34,137 nucleotides of DNA from Planctomycetota bacterium (lineage in GTDB: Bacteria; Planctomycetota; PLA2; JAEUHO01), in the NCBI GenBank assembly GCA_030066775.1, contig JASJAY010000053.1, positions 1-34,137 on the forward strand, written 5' to 3'. Shown here in pieces: positions 16,018 through 24,614 of this stretch. Under the pieces are notes generated by a model that was not told the origin of the DNA, ran no database searches, and was given only the letters and a program-made list of their open reading frames with translations. The position numbers and the translations under genes are program-made. Positions within the stretch are counted from its first letter, which is position 1. Every line of letters begins with the position of its first letter.

Positions 16018-17253
16018 ATGGGTAGAGAAGACGACATCGTGATCACCGGGGCCGGGGTGTGCTGCAACCTCGGCGACGACCTGGACGCCATCACCGCGGC
16101 CTTGCGTGCCGGGCAGGGCGGCCCCTTCGTGCGGTGGGAGCCCGCCGTCGCGATGAAGTGTCGCTGCGAGCTGATCGGCCTCTACGACGGCGACATCTCG
16201 GACGACGCCCTCGGCACCACGCGCGCCCAGGGCCGCTTCCTCGGGCGCACCGCGCGCATGGCGCTCAAGGCGGCGCGCACCGCCCTCGCCCAGTCGGGCC
16301 TCGAGCGACGCGACCTCGCCGTCGTCTTCGGCAGCGGTACGGGCGACGTGGAGACGCATCGCTCGCTCCAGAAGCGCCTCGACAAGACCGGGGACGCGAA
16401 GCGCGTGCTTCCGACGCTGATCCCCAAGCTCATGGCCTCGACGGTCTCCGCCAACCTCGTCAACGTGCTCCAGACGACGGGGCCCTCCTTCAGCGCTTCG
16501 GCTGCCTGCGCCGGCGGGGCCTACAACATCCTCCTGGCCGCCGAGCTCATCCGCGGCGGCCACGTCGAGGTGGCGCTGGCCGGCGGCGCGGAGATGGCCG
16601 ACCCCCACTTCCACGCCGGGTTCGACAGCATGCGGGCCTACAACGGCACGGACAATGAGACGCCCGAGCGCGCGTCGCGCCCCTACGCGGCCGATCGCGC
16701 CGGGTTCATCTTCGCGGAGGGCGCCGGCGCGGTCGTGCTCGAGAAGCGGGGCACGGCGGAAGCACGCGGTGCCACGATCCTCGGCGTGCTCCTCGGCTAC
16801 GGCATGTCCTCCGACGGCGAAGGCGAGATGGTTGCGCCGTCCCGCGACGGCGCGCGGCGCGCCATGCAGGCGGCCTTGGAGAATGCGCAGGTCGACGCTG
16901 CGGCGATCGACTACGTGAACACCCACGGCACCTCGACGCCCGTCGGCGACGTCGGTGAGGTGCGCGCGATCGAGACCCTCCTCGGCGGACGCCACGTCGC
17001 ATACTCGTCCACGAAGGGCTACACCGGTCACACGGTGACGGGCGCCGGCGTGATCGAGGGGATCTTCACCCTCGCCATGCTGCGCGAGGGCTGGATCGCG
17101 CCGTCGATCAACGCTTCGCCGCTCGATCCGGAGCTCGAGGGCTACCCGCCCGTTCGCGAGCCGACCGATCGCGAGATCACGACCGCCCTCTCGAACTCCT
17201 TCGGCTTCGGCGGCACCAACGTGGCCCTCGTCCTGGGCCGCGACGAGGCCTAG
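16018..17253 (+). CDS. FabF-like beta-ketoacyl-ACP synthase
   Basis: A 411-residue thiolase-fold condensing enzyme. The catalytic set matches E. coli FabF closely: C164 in SAACAGG, H303 in NTHGTSTPVGD, K333 and H338 in STKGYTGHTVTG, then the NSFGFGGTN loop near the end. It would catalyse decarboxylative condensation of malonyl-ACP with an acyl-ACP. No ACP, ketoreductase or dehydratase gene lies nearby, so it is probably a stand-alone FabF paralogue rather than part of a polyene or polyketide cluster. The N-terminal third departs from housekeeping FabF in having AMKCRCELIGLYDGD, so substrate preference may differ. The start at 16018 encodes the expected IVITGAGV beta strand soon after the N-terminus. 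Confidence 0.88.
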   Translation: MGREDDIVITGAGVCCNLGDDLDAITAALRAGQGGPFVRWEPAVAMKCRCELIGLYDGDISDDALGTTRAQGRFLGRTARMALKAARTALAQSGLERRDLAVVFGSGTGDVETHRSLQKRLDKTGDAKRVLPTLIPKLMASTVSANLVNVLQTTGPSFSASAACAGGAYNILLAAELIRGGHVEVALAGGAEMADPHFHAGFDSMRAYNGTDNETPERASRPYAADRAGFIFAEGAGAVVLEKRGTAEARGATILGVLLGYGMSSDGEGEMVAPSRDGARRAMQAALENAQVDAAAIDYVNTHGTSTPVGDVGEVRAIETLLGGRHVAYSSTKGYTGHTVTGAGVIEGIFTLAMLREGWIAPSINASPLDPELEGYPPVREPTDREITTALSNSFGFGGTNVALVLGRDEA

Positions 17254-17337
17254 CCCGGGCCTGTCTACAGACGGGCGACCTTGGGCACCTCCGGGGTAGG
17301 CCCGCCGACCCGGCGCGGCCCCCATCCGGAGCCGCCC

Positions 17338-19020
17338 GTGTCTCGTCCGCGTCTACCCGTCTTGTTTGCCCTCTTGCTGCTGCCCGCCCTCGCCCCGACG
17401 CCGGCCGCCGGTGCCGAGGCCGAGACGCTCGAGCTGGATCCTGCGTCGACCCGCACCCTGCGTGACGAGCGCTTGGATCAGCCGAGCGATCCCAAGCTGG
17501 CGGCGGTCGGCGGCCATCGCCGTCGTTCTGTCCCCCCTCCGGACAGCGGGCGCGTGCGCATCGGAACGAAGGCGGTCAGCACGGATGGGGGGCGCCGCGC
17601 GATCGGCCGCACGGGCAATCTCATCGAGCGCTCGCGTGGCTACGTCCGCTTCGATCTGCGCCAAGCGGAGAAGCGCATCGCGGATGGGCGCGAGGTCAAG
17701 TTGGCCTTCCTGGATTTCGTCACGCGCCCTTCGCGCGCCGTCCACGACGAGGACACGATCGAGCCCAACAGCGAGGTCGGGTGCCGCGCGGTCGTGGACC
17801 GCATCAGCGTCCTCGAGACATCCGTCGACCGCTTGCGCCCGGGTCTGCCCGTGGAGGGGTTCAAGGGTCCGGCCGGAACGTTCCATCGCCTCAGCCCGAA
17901 GCGCTACGACGTGACCGCGATCGTGCGCGGATGGCTCCACGACCGGAAGCCGAACCACGGGATGGTGCTGTCGCGCACGCTCCTGCCGGCGAATGCCAAG
18001 CGGGTCGCGGGCTCGCCGCCGCGACGAGCGAACGCCCGCCGACGCTGGGAGATGGGTTGGCTGCGTCAGAAGGCATACAAGGTGCACGACAGCCGGTACT
18101 CCCAGATGTGGCGGTACACCTGTCTCCACGAGCTGTCGGGCTTCAAGCTGACCGTCGTCCTGACGGATCCACCGGAGCGAAAGCCGCTCGCGCTCCAGGA
18201 CTGGACGCTGCGTCCCGTGCACACGGACACGATCGGATCCGCGGAGAAGAACGGGTCGGTGCCGAAGGGCCTCGTCCCCGCGAACGGCTACGCCTTGGGT
18301 GGCTTCGCGCACGTCGTTACGCCGCCGCCCGCGTTCGACCCGCGGGGCGGCACGCGCCAGCCGGAGGAGATGCGTGTCCTGCTGGGCACGTGGGCAGCCT
18401 CCCAGGACCGCGACCAGCCGCTCGGACGGACGCACACGACGAACATCCTCAATCGCTACCGCGGGTACGTGAAGTTCGACCTCGGCCTGCTCGCCCGCAC
18501 CCGCGGGGCGGCGCGCAAGCTCCGCACCGCGTTGCTGCGTGTGAAGGTCGGTCCGGGCAGACACCGCCCCCTCCGCGAGCAGCCCGAGGCCGTCCCCAAC
18601 AGCCCGTCCGGGTGCACGCAGGGCGCGGTGATCGAGACGATCAGCGTCCCGACCGCACGCCACACGCTGAACGCCGAGCGCGATCCGCAAGGCTGGAGGG
18701 GCGAACGCTTCGAGACGGGCAGCGGCTTCCACAAGCTGAGCCCGACGCAGTACGACATCACCGAGATCGTCAGGCACTGGCTCCAGGGCCACGCCAACCA
18801 CGGCATGTGGCTCGGGGCGCGCGTGTATCCCGCCGACGGGTACACGGAGCTGACCGGTGGCGGATCGAAGGTCGGCAAGCACCGCCAGCGTCGCGCCGAC
18901 ATGAAGTGGCTGCGGCAGCCCGGCTACCGACTGCCCGACGCCAACGAGAAGATGTGGCGCTTCGTCTGCCTTGCGGAGCTGCACTCCTTCGAGCTCGTGC
19001 TGCTCTTCGACAAGGAGTGA
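17338..19020 (+). CDS. Secreted protein with two tandem DNRLRE-like domains
   Basis: The GTG at 17338 is preferred over the TTG at 17281 because GGAG lies six bases upstream and a signal peptide (LPVLFALLLLPALAPTPAAG) follows at once. The 560-residue product contains an internal duplication. Matching landmarks are YVRFDL (102) and YVKFDL (377), HRLSPKRYDVTAIVRGWL and HKLSPTQYDITEIVRHWL, NHGMVL and NHGMWL, then MWRYTCLHEL (257) and MWRFVCLAEL (539). The repeat period is about 275-280 residues. Each half resembles the DNRLRE/disaggregatase-related beta-sandwich found in large surface proteins of Planctomycetota and Firmicutes. No sortase or autotransporter signal is seen. A role in surface attachment or polysaccharide binding is inference. 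Confidence 0.75.
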   Translation: MSRPRLPVLFALLLLPALAPTPAAGAEAETLELDPASTRTLRDERLDQPSDPKLAAVGGHRRRSVPPPDSGRVRIGTKAVSTDGGRRAIGRTGNLIERSRGYVRFDLRQAEKRIADGREVKLAFLDFVTRPSRAVHDEDTIEPNSEVGCRAVVDRISVLETSVDRLRPGLPVEGFKGPAGTFHRLSPKRYDVTAIVRGWLHDRKPNHGMVLSRTLLPANAKRVAGSPPRRANARRRWEMGWLRQKAYKVHDSRYSQMWRYTCLHELSGFKLTVVLTDPPERKPLALQDWTLRPVHTDTIGSAEKNGSVPKGLVPANGYALGGFAHVVTPPPAFDPRGGTRQPEEMRVLLGTWAASQDRDQPLGRTHTTNILNRYRGYVKFDLGLLARTRGAARKLRTALLRVKVGPGRHRPLREQPEAVPNSPSGCTQGAVIETISVPTARHTLNAERDPQGWRGERFETGSGFHKLSPTQYDITEIVRHWLQGHANHGMWLGARVYPADGYTELTGGGSKVGKHRQRRADMKWLRQPGYRLPDANEKMWRFVCLAELHSFELVLLFDKE

Positions 19021-19944
19021 TCAGCGCGGCGACGGCTGGGCCCCTTCGTTCCAGAGCCACGCGGCGCCGAAGACGCCGGCGCTGTCCCCGAGGGCGTTCC
19101 TCGAGATGGGCGCCTGCAGCGAATCGCTGAAGAGCACGCGCTCGATCGCCGCGGGACCCTCCGCGTAGAGCACGTCCATGTTGGCGAGGCCCCCACCGAG
19201 GACGATGACGTCCGGATCGACGACGTGGATCACGCGCGCCATGCCTTCGCCGAAGAACGCGAGGTAGCGAAGGGTGGCCCGCCGCGCCGCCGGTTCTCCC
19301 TGGGCGGCTCGCTTGGCGATCTCGACCGCGCTCGTCCCCTCGCGTCCGGCGAGGCGCGCGTAGTCGGCCTCGAACGCCGGGCCGGAGAGGCGTGTCTCGA
19401 CGCAGCCGTGCTGGCCGCAGTAGCACGCGGGTGCGGGCGGTCCGTCGGGATCGCGGTCCTCGATCGGACTGTGGCCCCACTCGCCGGCGATGCCGTGCAG
19501 GCCCTTGCGCGCCTTGCCGTCGATGACGAGCCCGCCGCCCACACCCGTACCCAGGATGACGCCGAACACGACGGCCGCGCCCTGCGCCGCACCTGCGTGC
19601 GCTTCCGCGACGGCGAAGCAGTTGGCGTCGTTCTCGACGCGCAGGGAGCGGTCCAGACGCGCTTCCAGGTCGGCCTGCAGCGGCTCGCCGATCAGGCAGG
19701 TCGTGTTCGCGTTCTTCACCCGACCGGTGTCGCGCCGGATGGTGCCGGGGATGCCGATGCCCACCGAGCAGGGTGCACCCGCCTCCGCCTCCAGCTCGAG
19801 CACGAGCCCCTGGACGGCATCGAGGATCGCGGCGTAGCCCGCGGCTCGCGGGGTGGGGATGCGCCGGCGCACGATCACCGCGTCGGCCGGGTCGAGCACG
19901 ACGCCTTCGATCTTCGTTCCGCCGAGGTCGATCCCCATACGCAT
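19021..19944 (-). CDS. ROK family sugar kinase (glucokinase / N-acetylhexosamine kinase type)
   Basis: A 307-residue ROK kinase. The N-terminal phosphate loop is IDLGGTK (5-11), the catalytic aspartate is D106 in ENDANC, the GTGVGGG loop is at 132-138, and the ROK zinc site is complete: H158 in GEWGH and C174, C176, C181 in CYCGQHGC, followed by VE. It phosphorylates a hexose such as glucose, N-acetylglucosamine or N-acetylmannosamine in the cytoplasm; which one is not decidable. There is no helix-turn-helix, so it is an enzyme rather than a NagC-type regulator. Its stop codon abuts the stop of the convergent gene (TGATCA at 19018-19023), leaving no intergenic base. It is divergent from the tricorn-like gene, with 74 bases between starts. 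Confidence 0.93.
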   Translation of the reverse strand: MRMGIDLGGTKIEGVVLDPADAVIVRRRIPTPRAAGYAAILDAVQGLVLELEAEAGAPCSVGIGIPGTIRRDTGRVKNANTTCLIGEPLQADLEARLDRSLRVENDANCFAVAEAHAGAAQGAAVVFGVILGTGVGGGLVIDGKARKGLHGIAGEWGHSPIEDRDPDGPPAPACYCGQHGCVETRLSGPAFEADYARLAGREGTSAVEIAKRAAQGEPAARRATLRYLAFFGEGMARVIHVVDPDVIVLGGGLANMDVLYAEGPAAIERVLFSDSLQAPISRNALGDSAGVFGAAWLWNEGAQPSPR

Positions 19945-20018
19945 GGTCCCCAGGGATACCCCGGGGCGGTCCTCCAGCCGCTACACTCTTCGGCTCGTCC
20001 GCTTGGGAGACCGACGTG

Positions 20019-23000
20019 ATGCGAACCCTCCGTGCGCTGGGCCCTGCCTGCCTGCTTGCCCTGCTCCTGATCCTGCCCGCCACGGCCGCCCCCACGGATG
20101 CCGCCGACGAGGGCGAGGCCATGCGCCTCGTGCACTCGTGGAGCCTCTCCCCCGACGGCAGCACGCTCTACCTGTCCTGGAGAGGGGATCTCTGGCGGGT
20201 GGCCTCGAAGGGCGGTGACGCAACCCGGCTCACCTCCCACGACGCCGACGATCGCCATCCCTACCTGTCGCCCGACGGCTCGACGCTCGCCTTCGTCAGC
20301 AATCGGCACGGGGCCGATCACGTGTACGTGATGCCGGCCACCGGCGGCCCCGCGAAGCGCGTCACCACGTACACGGGCGGCTTCATCCTGTACGGCTGGT
20401 ACCCGGACGGGAAAGCGCTGCTTGTGCGCACGCGCAAGGACCACCACTGGCGCCGGCCCGATCGCTTCTTCCGTCGATCGCTGGATCCGCTGGACGGCCT
20501 CGAGATGCTCTTCGACGCCTACGGCGGCAGCCCGAGCTTGAGCCCGGACGGCACGCAGCTGCTCTTCGTGCGCGAAGGCGTGCAGTGGTGGCGCAAGGAC
20601 TTCCACGGCGCGAGCGCCGGCCAGATCTGGCGCTACGACATGGAGACGCAGACCTTCACCAAGCTGACGAAGGGCGACCACGGCGAACGATGGCCGATCT
20701 GGTCCGCCGACGGCAAGGAGGTCTTCTACTCGAGCCAGGAGAACGGCAGCTCGATGAACCTCTGGCGCATGACGCCGGACGGCAGCGGACGCCGACAGCT
20801 CACCAAGTTCGACGACGACAGCGTGGTGTTCCCGCGTATCGCCGCCAAGGGGCGCACCGTGGTGTTCCGCCGCCTCTTCGACCTCTACCGCTTCGAGCTC
20901 GGCGCGAACAAGCGCCCCGAGCGCCTCGACATCCGCTTCCGCGGGGAGCCGATCCTGGAGCCGGTGGAGCGCAGCGTCCTGAGCCGTGCGACGGACGTGG
21001 CCTTCTCCGACGACGCGCGCGAGATCGCGTTCGTGGCGGGCGGCGACATCTGGGTCATGGACACCGAGCTGCGGGAGCCCAAGCGCGTCACGAACACGCC
21101 CGCGGAGGAGCGCGAGCCGGTCTTCTCCAAGGACTTCTCGACGCTCACCTTCGTCAGCGACGCGGCGGGCCAGCCGGACGTGTTCCAGGCCAAACGCGCC
21201 GACGCCGAAGCGTACTGGTGGCAGAACGACGTCTTCGTCATCCGCCGCCTCACGGACGATCCGGCCCCCGAGAGCAATCTCCGGCTCACGCCGGACGGCG
21301 AGCACTTCGCCTTCGTGCACGGCAACGGCCACCTCGTGACGATGAAGACCGACGGAACCGACCGCCAGGTGCTGCTCGAGCACTGGGACGATCCGGACTA
21401 CGACTTCTCACCGGACGGCAAGTGGCTCACGTGGTCGAAGTCCGACAACGACTTCAACAACGACGTGTGGATCATGCCCGTCGACAAGAGCCGGGCGCCG
21501 TTCAACGTCTCGCTGCATCCCGACTACGACTTCAACCCGCGCTGGTCGAAGGACGGCAAGGTGCTCGCGTGGGTCGGGCGCCGCGCCCGCGAAGAGACGG
21601 ACATCTACTACGTCTGGCTGCGCCGTTCCGACGACGAGCAGCGCACCCGCGATCGCACGCTCGAGAAGGCGTTGAAGAAGATGAAGGGCCGCAAGGTCCC
21701 CACCCCGCCGAAGCCTCCGGGCGATCCGGAGCCGCACGTCCCCGAGACGAGCGACGCCAAGGCGGAAGGCGCGGATCCCTACACGGGCACCTGGACCGGC
21801 ACCCTCGTCGGACCCCCGCCGTTCGATGCGGGGCTCGCCTTCAGCCTCGTGATCACGCGCGCGGACGAGCGCCTCACGGCCAGCCTGGACGTCCCCGGCC
21901 AGCTGCAGGTGGACGACGTGCCGATCACCGTCAACGGGGCCGGCAAGACGCTGCAATTCGAGGCGGACACGCCGATCGGGCCGCTCTCCGGATCCGGCCA
22001 GGTCGCCGGTGCACGTATCGAGGGCACGTGGGAGATCGAGGGCGTCGCCAAGGGCACGTTCAGCCTGAGCCGCGGCGAGGCGCCCCCGTCCGCCCCGGCC
22101 GCCGGCGCGAAGAAGACGGCCCCCGCGAAGGCCAAGCCGGCGCCTTCGGCGAAGAAGCCGAAGAAGGCCAAGGAGGTGCCTCCGGTCGAGATCGACTTCG
22201 AAGGCCTCACGGACCGCGTCCGCCGCATCTCGATCCCGCGCTCCGAGCCGGCCGAGCTGCTCTGGTCGCCGGAGGGCGCCAAGCTCGCGTTCCGCGCCAC
22301 CATCGACGGCAAGGCGGGCCTCTACACGGTGAGCTTCCCCGACAGCCTCAAGCCGAAGCTGCTCTCGACCAGCCGCGGCAGCAACGCCCGCTGGATCGCC
22401 GAGGGCAACCAGATCGCCTGGCTCTCCGGCGGTCGCCCCGCCACGCTCTCCTCGCGCGGCGCGCTCAAGACGTTCGCCTTCAGCGTCCGCCACGAGGTCG
22501 ATCGCCAGGCGCGCAACGGCGCGGCGTTCGAGATGGCGTGGCGCGTCATGCGGGACAACTTCTACGACGAGAACCTGGGCAACCGCGACTGGACGAAGAT
22601 CCGCGACAAGTACCTGCCCATGGCCGAGACCGCGACGACCGGGGCCGAGCTCGAGCTGGTCGTCAACCTGATGCTCGGCGAGCTCAACGGCTCGCACCTC
22701 GGCTTCCGCAGCACCGAGCGCAAGTGGCGCGCCACGGGCTGGCAGGACGAGACCGGGCACCTGGGCTGCTTGTTCGATCCGGCCTACGAGGGCCCCGGCT
22801 TGCGCGTCCGCCGCGTCATCCCGGGCACGCCGGCGTCCGAGACCAAGACGCGCATCCAGGAGGGCGAGACGATCCGCGCCATCGACGGCCGGCCGGTCGA
22901 GCCCGAGACGAACCTGTCACGCCTCCTGACCGGTGATCCCAAGCGCAGCATCGAGGTCAAGGTCGTGGCCGAGGACGGCACGGAGCGGCTCGTATCGCTC

Positions 23001-23708
23001 ATGCCCACGTCGCATGGCGCGGTGCGCCGACAGCTCTACGACGTCTGGCAGGCGGATGCGCGGGCACACGTGGACGAGCTGAGCAAGGGCACGCTCGGGT
23101 ACCTGCACATCCGCGGCATGAGCTGGTCGAGCTTCGAGAAGTTCGAGGCCGAGCTCTACAAGGTCGGCCACGGCAAGGACGGCCTCGTGATCGACGTGCG
23201 GGAGAACGGCGGCGGCTTCACGACCGACCACCTGCTCACGTGCCTGACCCAGCCGCAGCACGCCATCACCGTGCCGCGCGGCGGCGGCAAGGGGTACCCC
23301 CAGGGGCGCATGGTCTACGCGCGCTGGAACAAGCCCATCGTCGTGCTCTGCAACCAGAACAGCTTCAGCAACGCGGAGATCTTCTCCCATGCGATCAAGC
23401 AGCTGAAGCGCGGCCAGCTCGTCGGCGTCCCCACGGCCGGCGGCGTGATCAGCACGGGCGGCACGACGATCATGGGCGTCGGCACCCTGCGGCTCCCCTT
23501 CCGCGGCTGGTACCTGGCCGAGGACGGCCAGGACATGGAGCGCAACGGCTGCGTGCCGCATCACGTGCTCTGGCCGCACCCCGGCGAGCTGCCGGCCGGC
23601 ATCGACCGCCAGCTCGACAAGGCGGTCGAGGTGCTGCTCGCAGACGTGGACGCATGGAAGGCCCGGCCGCGGCCGAGCCTCACGAAGGCATCGGAGCGCG
23701 CGCGCTGA
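20019..23708 (+). CDS. Tricorn-type serine protease with an inserted beta-rich domain, secreted
   Basis: The start is the ATG at 20019 (or GTG at 20016), after GGGAGA; a signal peptide (LGPACLLALLLILPATAA) follows, so the protein is exported. The 1229 residues include two beta-propellers of repeated SPDG/SADGK blades (about 35-330 and 335-860), a PDZ domain (about 905-990) and a C-terminal S41/tricorn protease core. The catalytic tetrad is placed at S892-H893 (GSHLG), nucleophile S1117 (SFSNAE) and E1174 (MERNG), matching Thermoplasma tricorn S745/H746, S965 and E1023. Tricorn trims peptides to short products. Unusual is an extra domain of about 100 residues (588-687, starting TGTWTGTLVG) inside the second propeller, followed by a Lys/Ala/Pro linker (about 688-722). 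Neighbours are unrelated, so it is likely monocistronic. Confidence 0.88.
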   Translation: MRTLRALGPACLLALLLILPATAAPTDAADEGEAMRLVHSWSLSPDGSTLYLSWRGDLWRVASKGGDATRLTSHDADDRHPYLSPDGSTLAFVSNRHGADHVYVMPATGGPAKRVTTYTGGFILYGWYPDGKALLVRTRKDHHWRRPDRFFRRSLDPLDGLEMLFDAYGGSPSLSPDGTQLLFVREGVQWWRKDFHGASAGQIWRYDMETQTFTKLTKGDHGERWPIWSADGKEVFYSSQENGSSMNLWRMTPDGSGRRQLTKFDDDSVVFPRIAAKGRTVVFRRLFDLYRFELGANKRPERLDIRFRGEPILEPVERSVLSRATDVAFSDDAREIAFVAGGDIWVMDTELREPKRVTNTPAEEREPVFSKDFSTLTFVSDAAGQPDVFQAKRADAEAYWWQNDVFVIRRLTDDPAPESNLRLTPDGEHFAFVHGNGHLVTMKTDGTDRQVLLEHWDDPDYDFSPDGKWLTWSKSDNDFNNDVWIMPVDKSRAPFNVSLHPDYDFNPRWSKDGKVLAWVGRRAREETDIYYVWLRRSDDEQRTRDRTLEKALKKMKGRKVPTPPKPPGDPEPHVPETSDAKAEGADPYTGTWTGTLVGPPPFDAGLAFSLVITRADERLTASLDVPGQLQVDDVPITVNGAGKTLQFEADTPIGPLSGSGQVAGARIEGTWEIEGVAKGTFSLSRGEAPPSAPAAGAKKTAPAKAKPAPSAKKPKKAKEVPPVEIDFEGLTDRVRRISIPRSEPAELLWSPEGAKLAFRATIDGKAGLYTVSFPDSLKPKLLSTSRGSNARWIAEGNQIAWLSGGRPATLSSRGALKTFAFSVRHEVDRQARNGAAFEMAWRVMRDNFYDENLGNRDWTKIRDKYLPMAETATTGAELELVVNLMLGELNGSHLGFRSTERKWRATGWQDETGHLGCLFDPAYEGPGLRVRRVIPGTPASETKTRIQEGETIRAIDGRPVEPETNLSRLLTGDPKRSIEVKVVAEDGTERLVSLMPTSHGAVRRQLYDVWQADARAHVDELSKGTLGYLHIRGMSWSSFEKFEAELYKVGHGKDGLVIDVRENGGGFTTDHLLTCLTQPQHAITVPRGGGKGYPQGRMVYARWNKPIVVLCNQNSFSNAEIFSHAIKQLKRGQLVGVPTAGGVISTGGTTIMGVGTLRLPFRGWYLAEDGQDMERNGCVPHHVLWPHPGELPAGIDRQLDKAVEVLLADVDAWKARPRPSLTKASERAR

Positions 23709-23723
23709 GCGCGCCTTCGTTCC

Positions 23724-24392
23724 TCAGGACCAGCTGACGAACGCGTCGAGCGCCTTGCGCCCGATGTCGGGCACGACCGCGTCGGAGGCCGGGTACCCCA
23801 CGACGAGCAGCAGGAACGCCCGCTCGTTCGCGGGCCGCCCGAGGATCTCGTTCAGGAAGCCCATCGGGCTCGGCGTGTGCGTCAGCGTGGCCAGGCCCGC
23901 GTGGTGCAGCGCCGCGATGAGGAGCCCGGTCGCGATGCCGACCGACTCGTCGACGTAGTAGCGCTTGTGGCGCTTGCCCTCGGCGTCCACGTGGTAGCGC
24001 TCGCCGAAGATGGCCACCAGCGCGGGCGCCGTCTCGAGGAAGGGCTTGTCCGCGTCCGTCCCCAAGGGGGCCAGGGCGTCGAGCCACTCCTGGGTCGCGC
24101 GCTCGGCGTAGAACGCCCGCTCCTCCGCCTCGGCGGCCTCGCGGATGCGGCGCTTCGTCTCCGGGTCGCGCACGACCGCGAAGTGCCAGGGCTGGAGATT
24201 CGCCCCGGAGGGCGCGGTGCCCGCCGTCCGCAGACAGTCCTCCAGCACGCCCTCGGGGATCGGGGCGTCCCTGAAATGGCGGATCGTGCGCCGGCGCCGC
24301 ATCTCGTCGTAGAAGGCGGCGGCGCGGGTCCGCATCGCTTCCGGGGGGTGCTCCACCCACTCGGCCAGGGGGACGAACGCGGGATCCGACAT
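23724..24392 (-). CDS. Nitroreductase-fold flavoenzyme of the iodotyrosine-dehalogenase-like group
   Basis: A 222-residue FMN enzyme. FMN contacts are visible as RRRRTIRHF (32-40) and the [12 protein letters not shown] stretch (58-69), the latter a signature of the iodotyrosine deiodinase subgroup. That subgroup binds halotyrosine through a Glu-Tyr-Lys set (human E157, Y161, K182). The same spacing occurs here as E91, Y95 and K116, in EERAFY and [16 protein letters not shown] and the VGYPA motif near the end are also typical. It probably carries out reductive dehalogenation of halotyrosines or a related nitroreductase reaction in the cytoplasm; bacterial members often have unknown natural substrates. 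It converges on the tricorn-like gene with a 15-base gap. Confidence 0.85.
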   Translation of the reverse strand: MSDPAFVPLAEWVEHPPEAMRTRAAAFYDEMRRRRTIRHFRDAPIPEGVLEDCLRTAGTAPSGANLQPWHFAVVRDPETKRRIREAAEAEERAFYAERATQEWLDALAPLGTDADKPFLETAPALVAIFGERYHVDAEGKRHKRYYVDESVGIATGLLIAALHHAGLATLTHTPSPMGFLNEILGRPANERAFLLLVVGYPASDAVVPDIGRKALDAFVSWS

Positions 24393-24614
24393 GGGGTGCC
24401 CTCCAGGTGCCGCGCTGCGCCCCCGGCTGGAAGCGCGCGCCTATCTCCTTCCATAGCAAAGGGTTCGGAGGCCACAGGGGCGGATCCCGAGTGTCTGCAG
24501 AAATCTCGCGAATTGTGTGAAATGCAGGTCCGGGGTTGCCGCCTGTTCTGGTGACACCGGGGTTCTTCCGCAGGCCGAGCGCAGGCGGCGGAGGCGCCCA
24601 GAAGAGGAGGTTCG

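Noticed and set aside
16018..17253. Ketosynthase as the core of an aryl polyene or polyketide cluster
   Set aside because: No acyl carrier protein, ketoreductase, dehydratase or second ketosynthase lies within the window on either side.
19875..21383. Long minus-strand open frame opposite the tricorn-like gene, and similar long frames elsewhere
   Set aside because: High GC makes stop codons rare in off frames; these have low-complexity composition, no motifs, and lie over well-supported genes.
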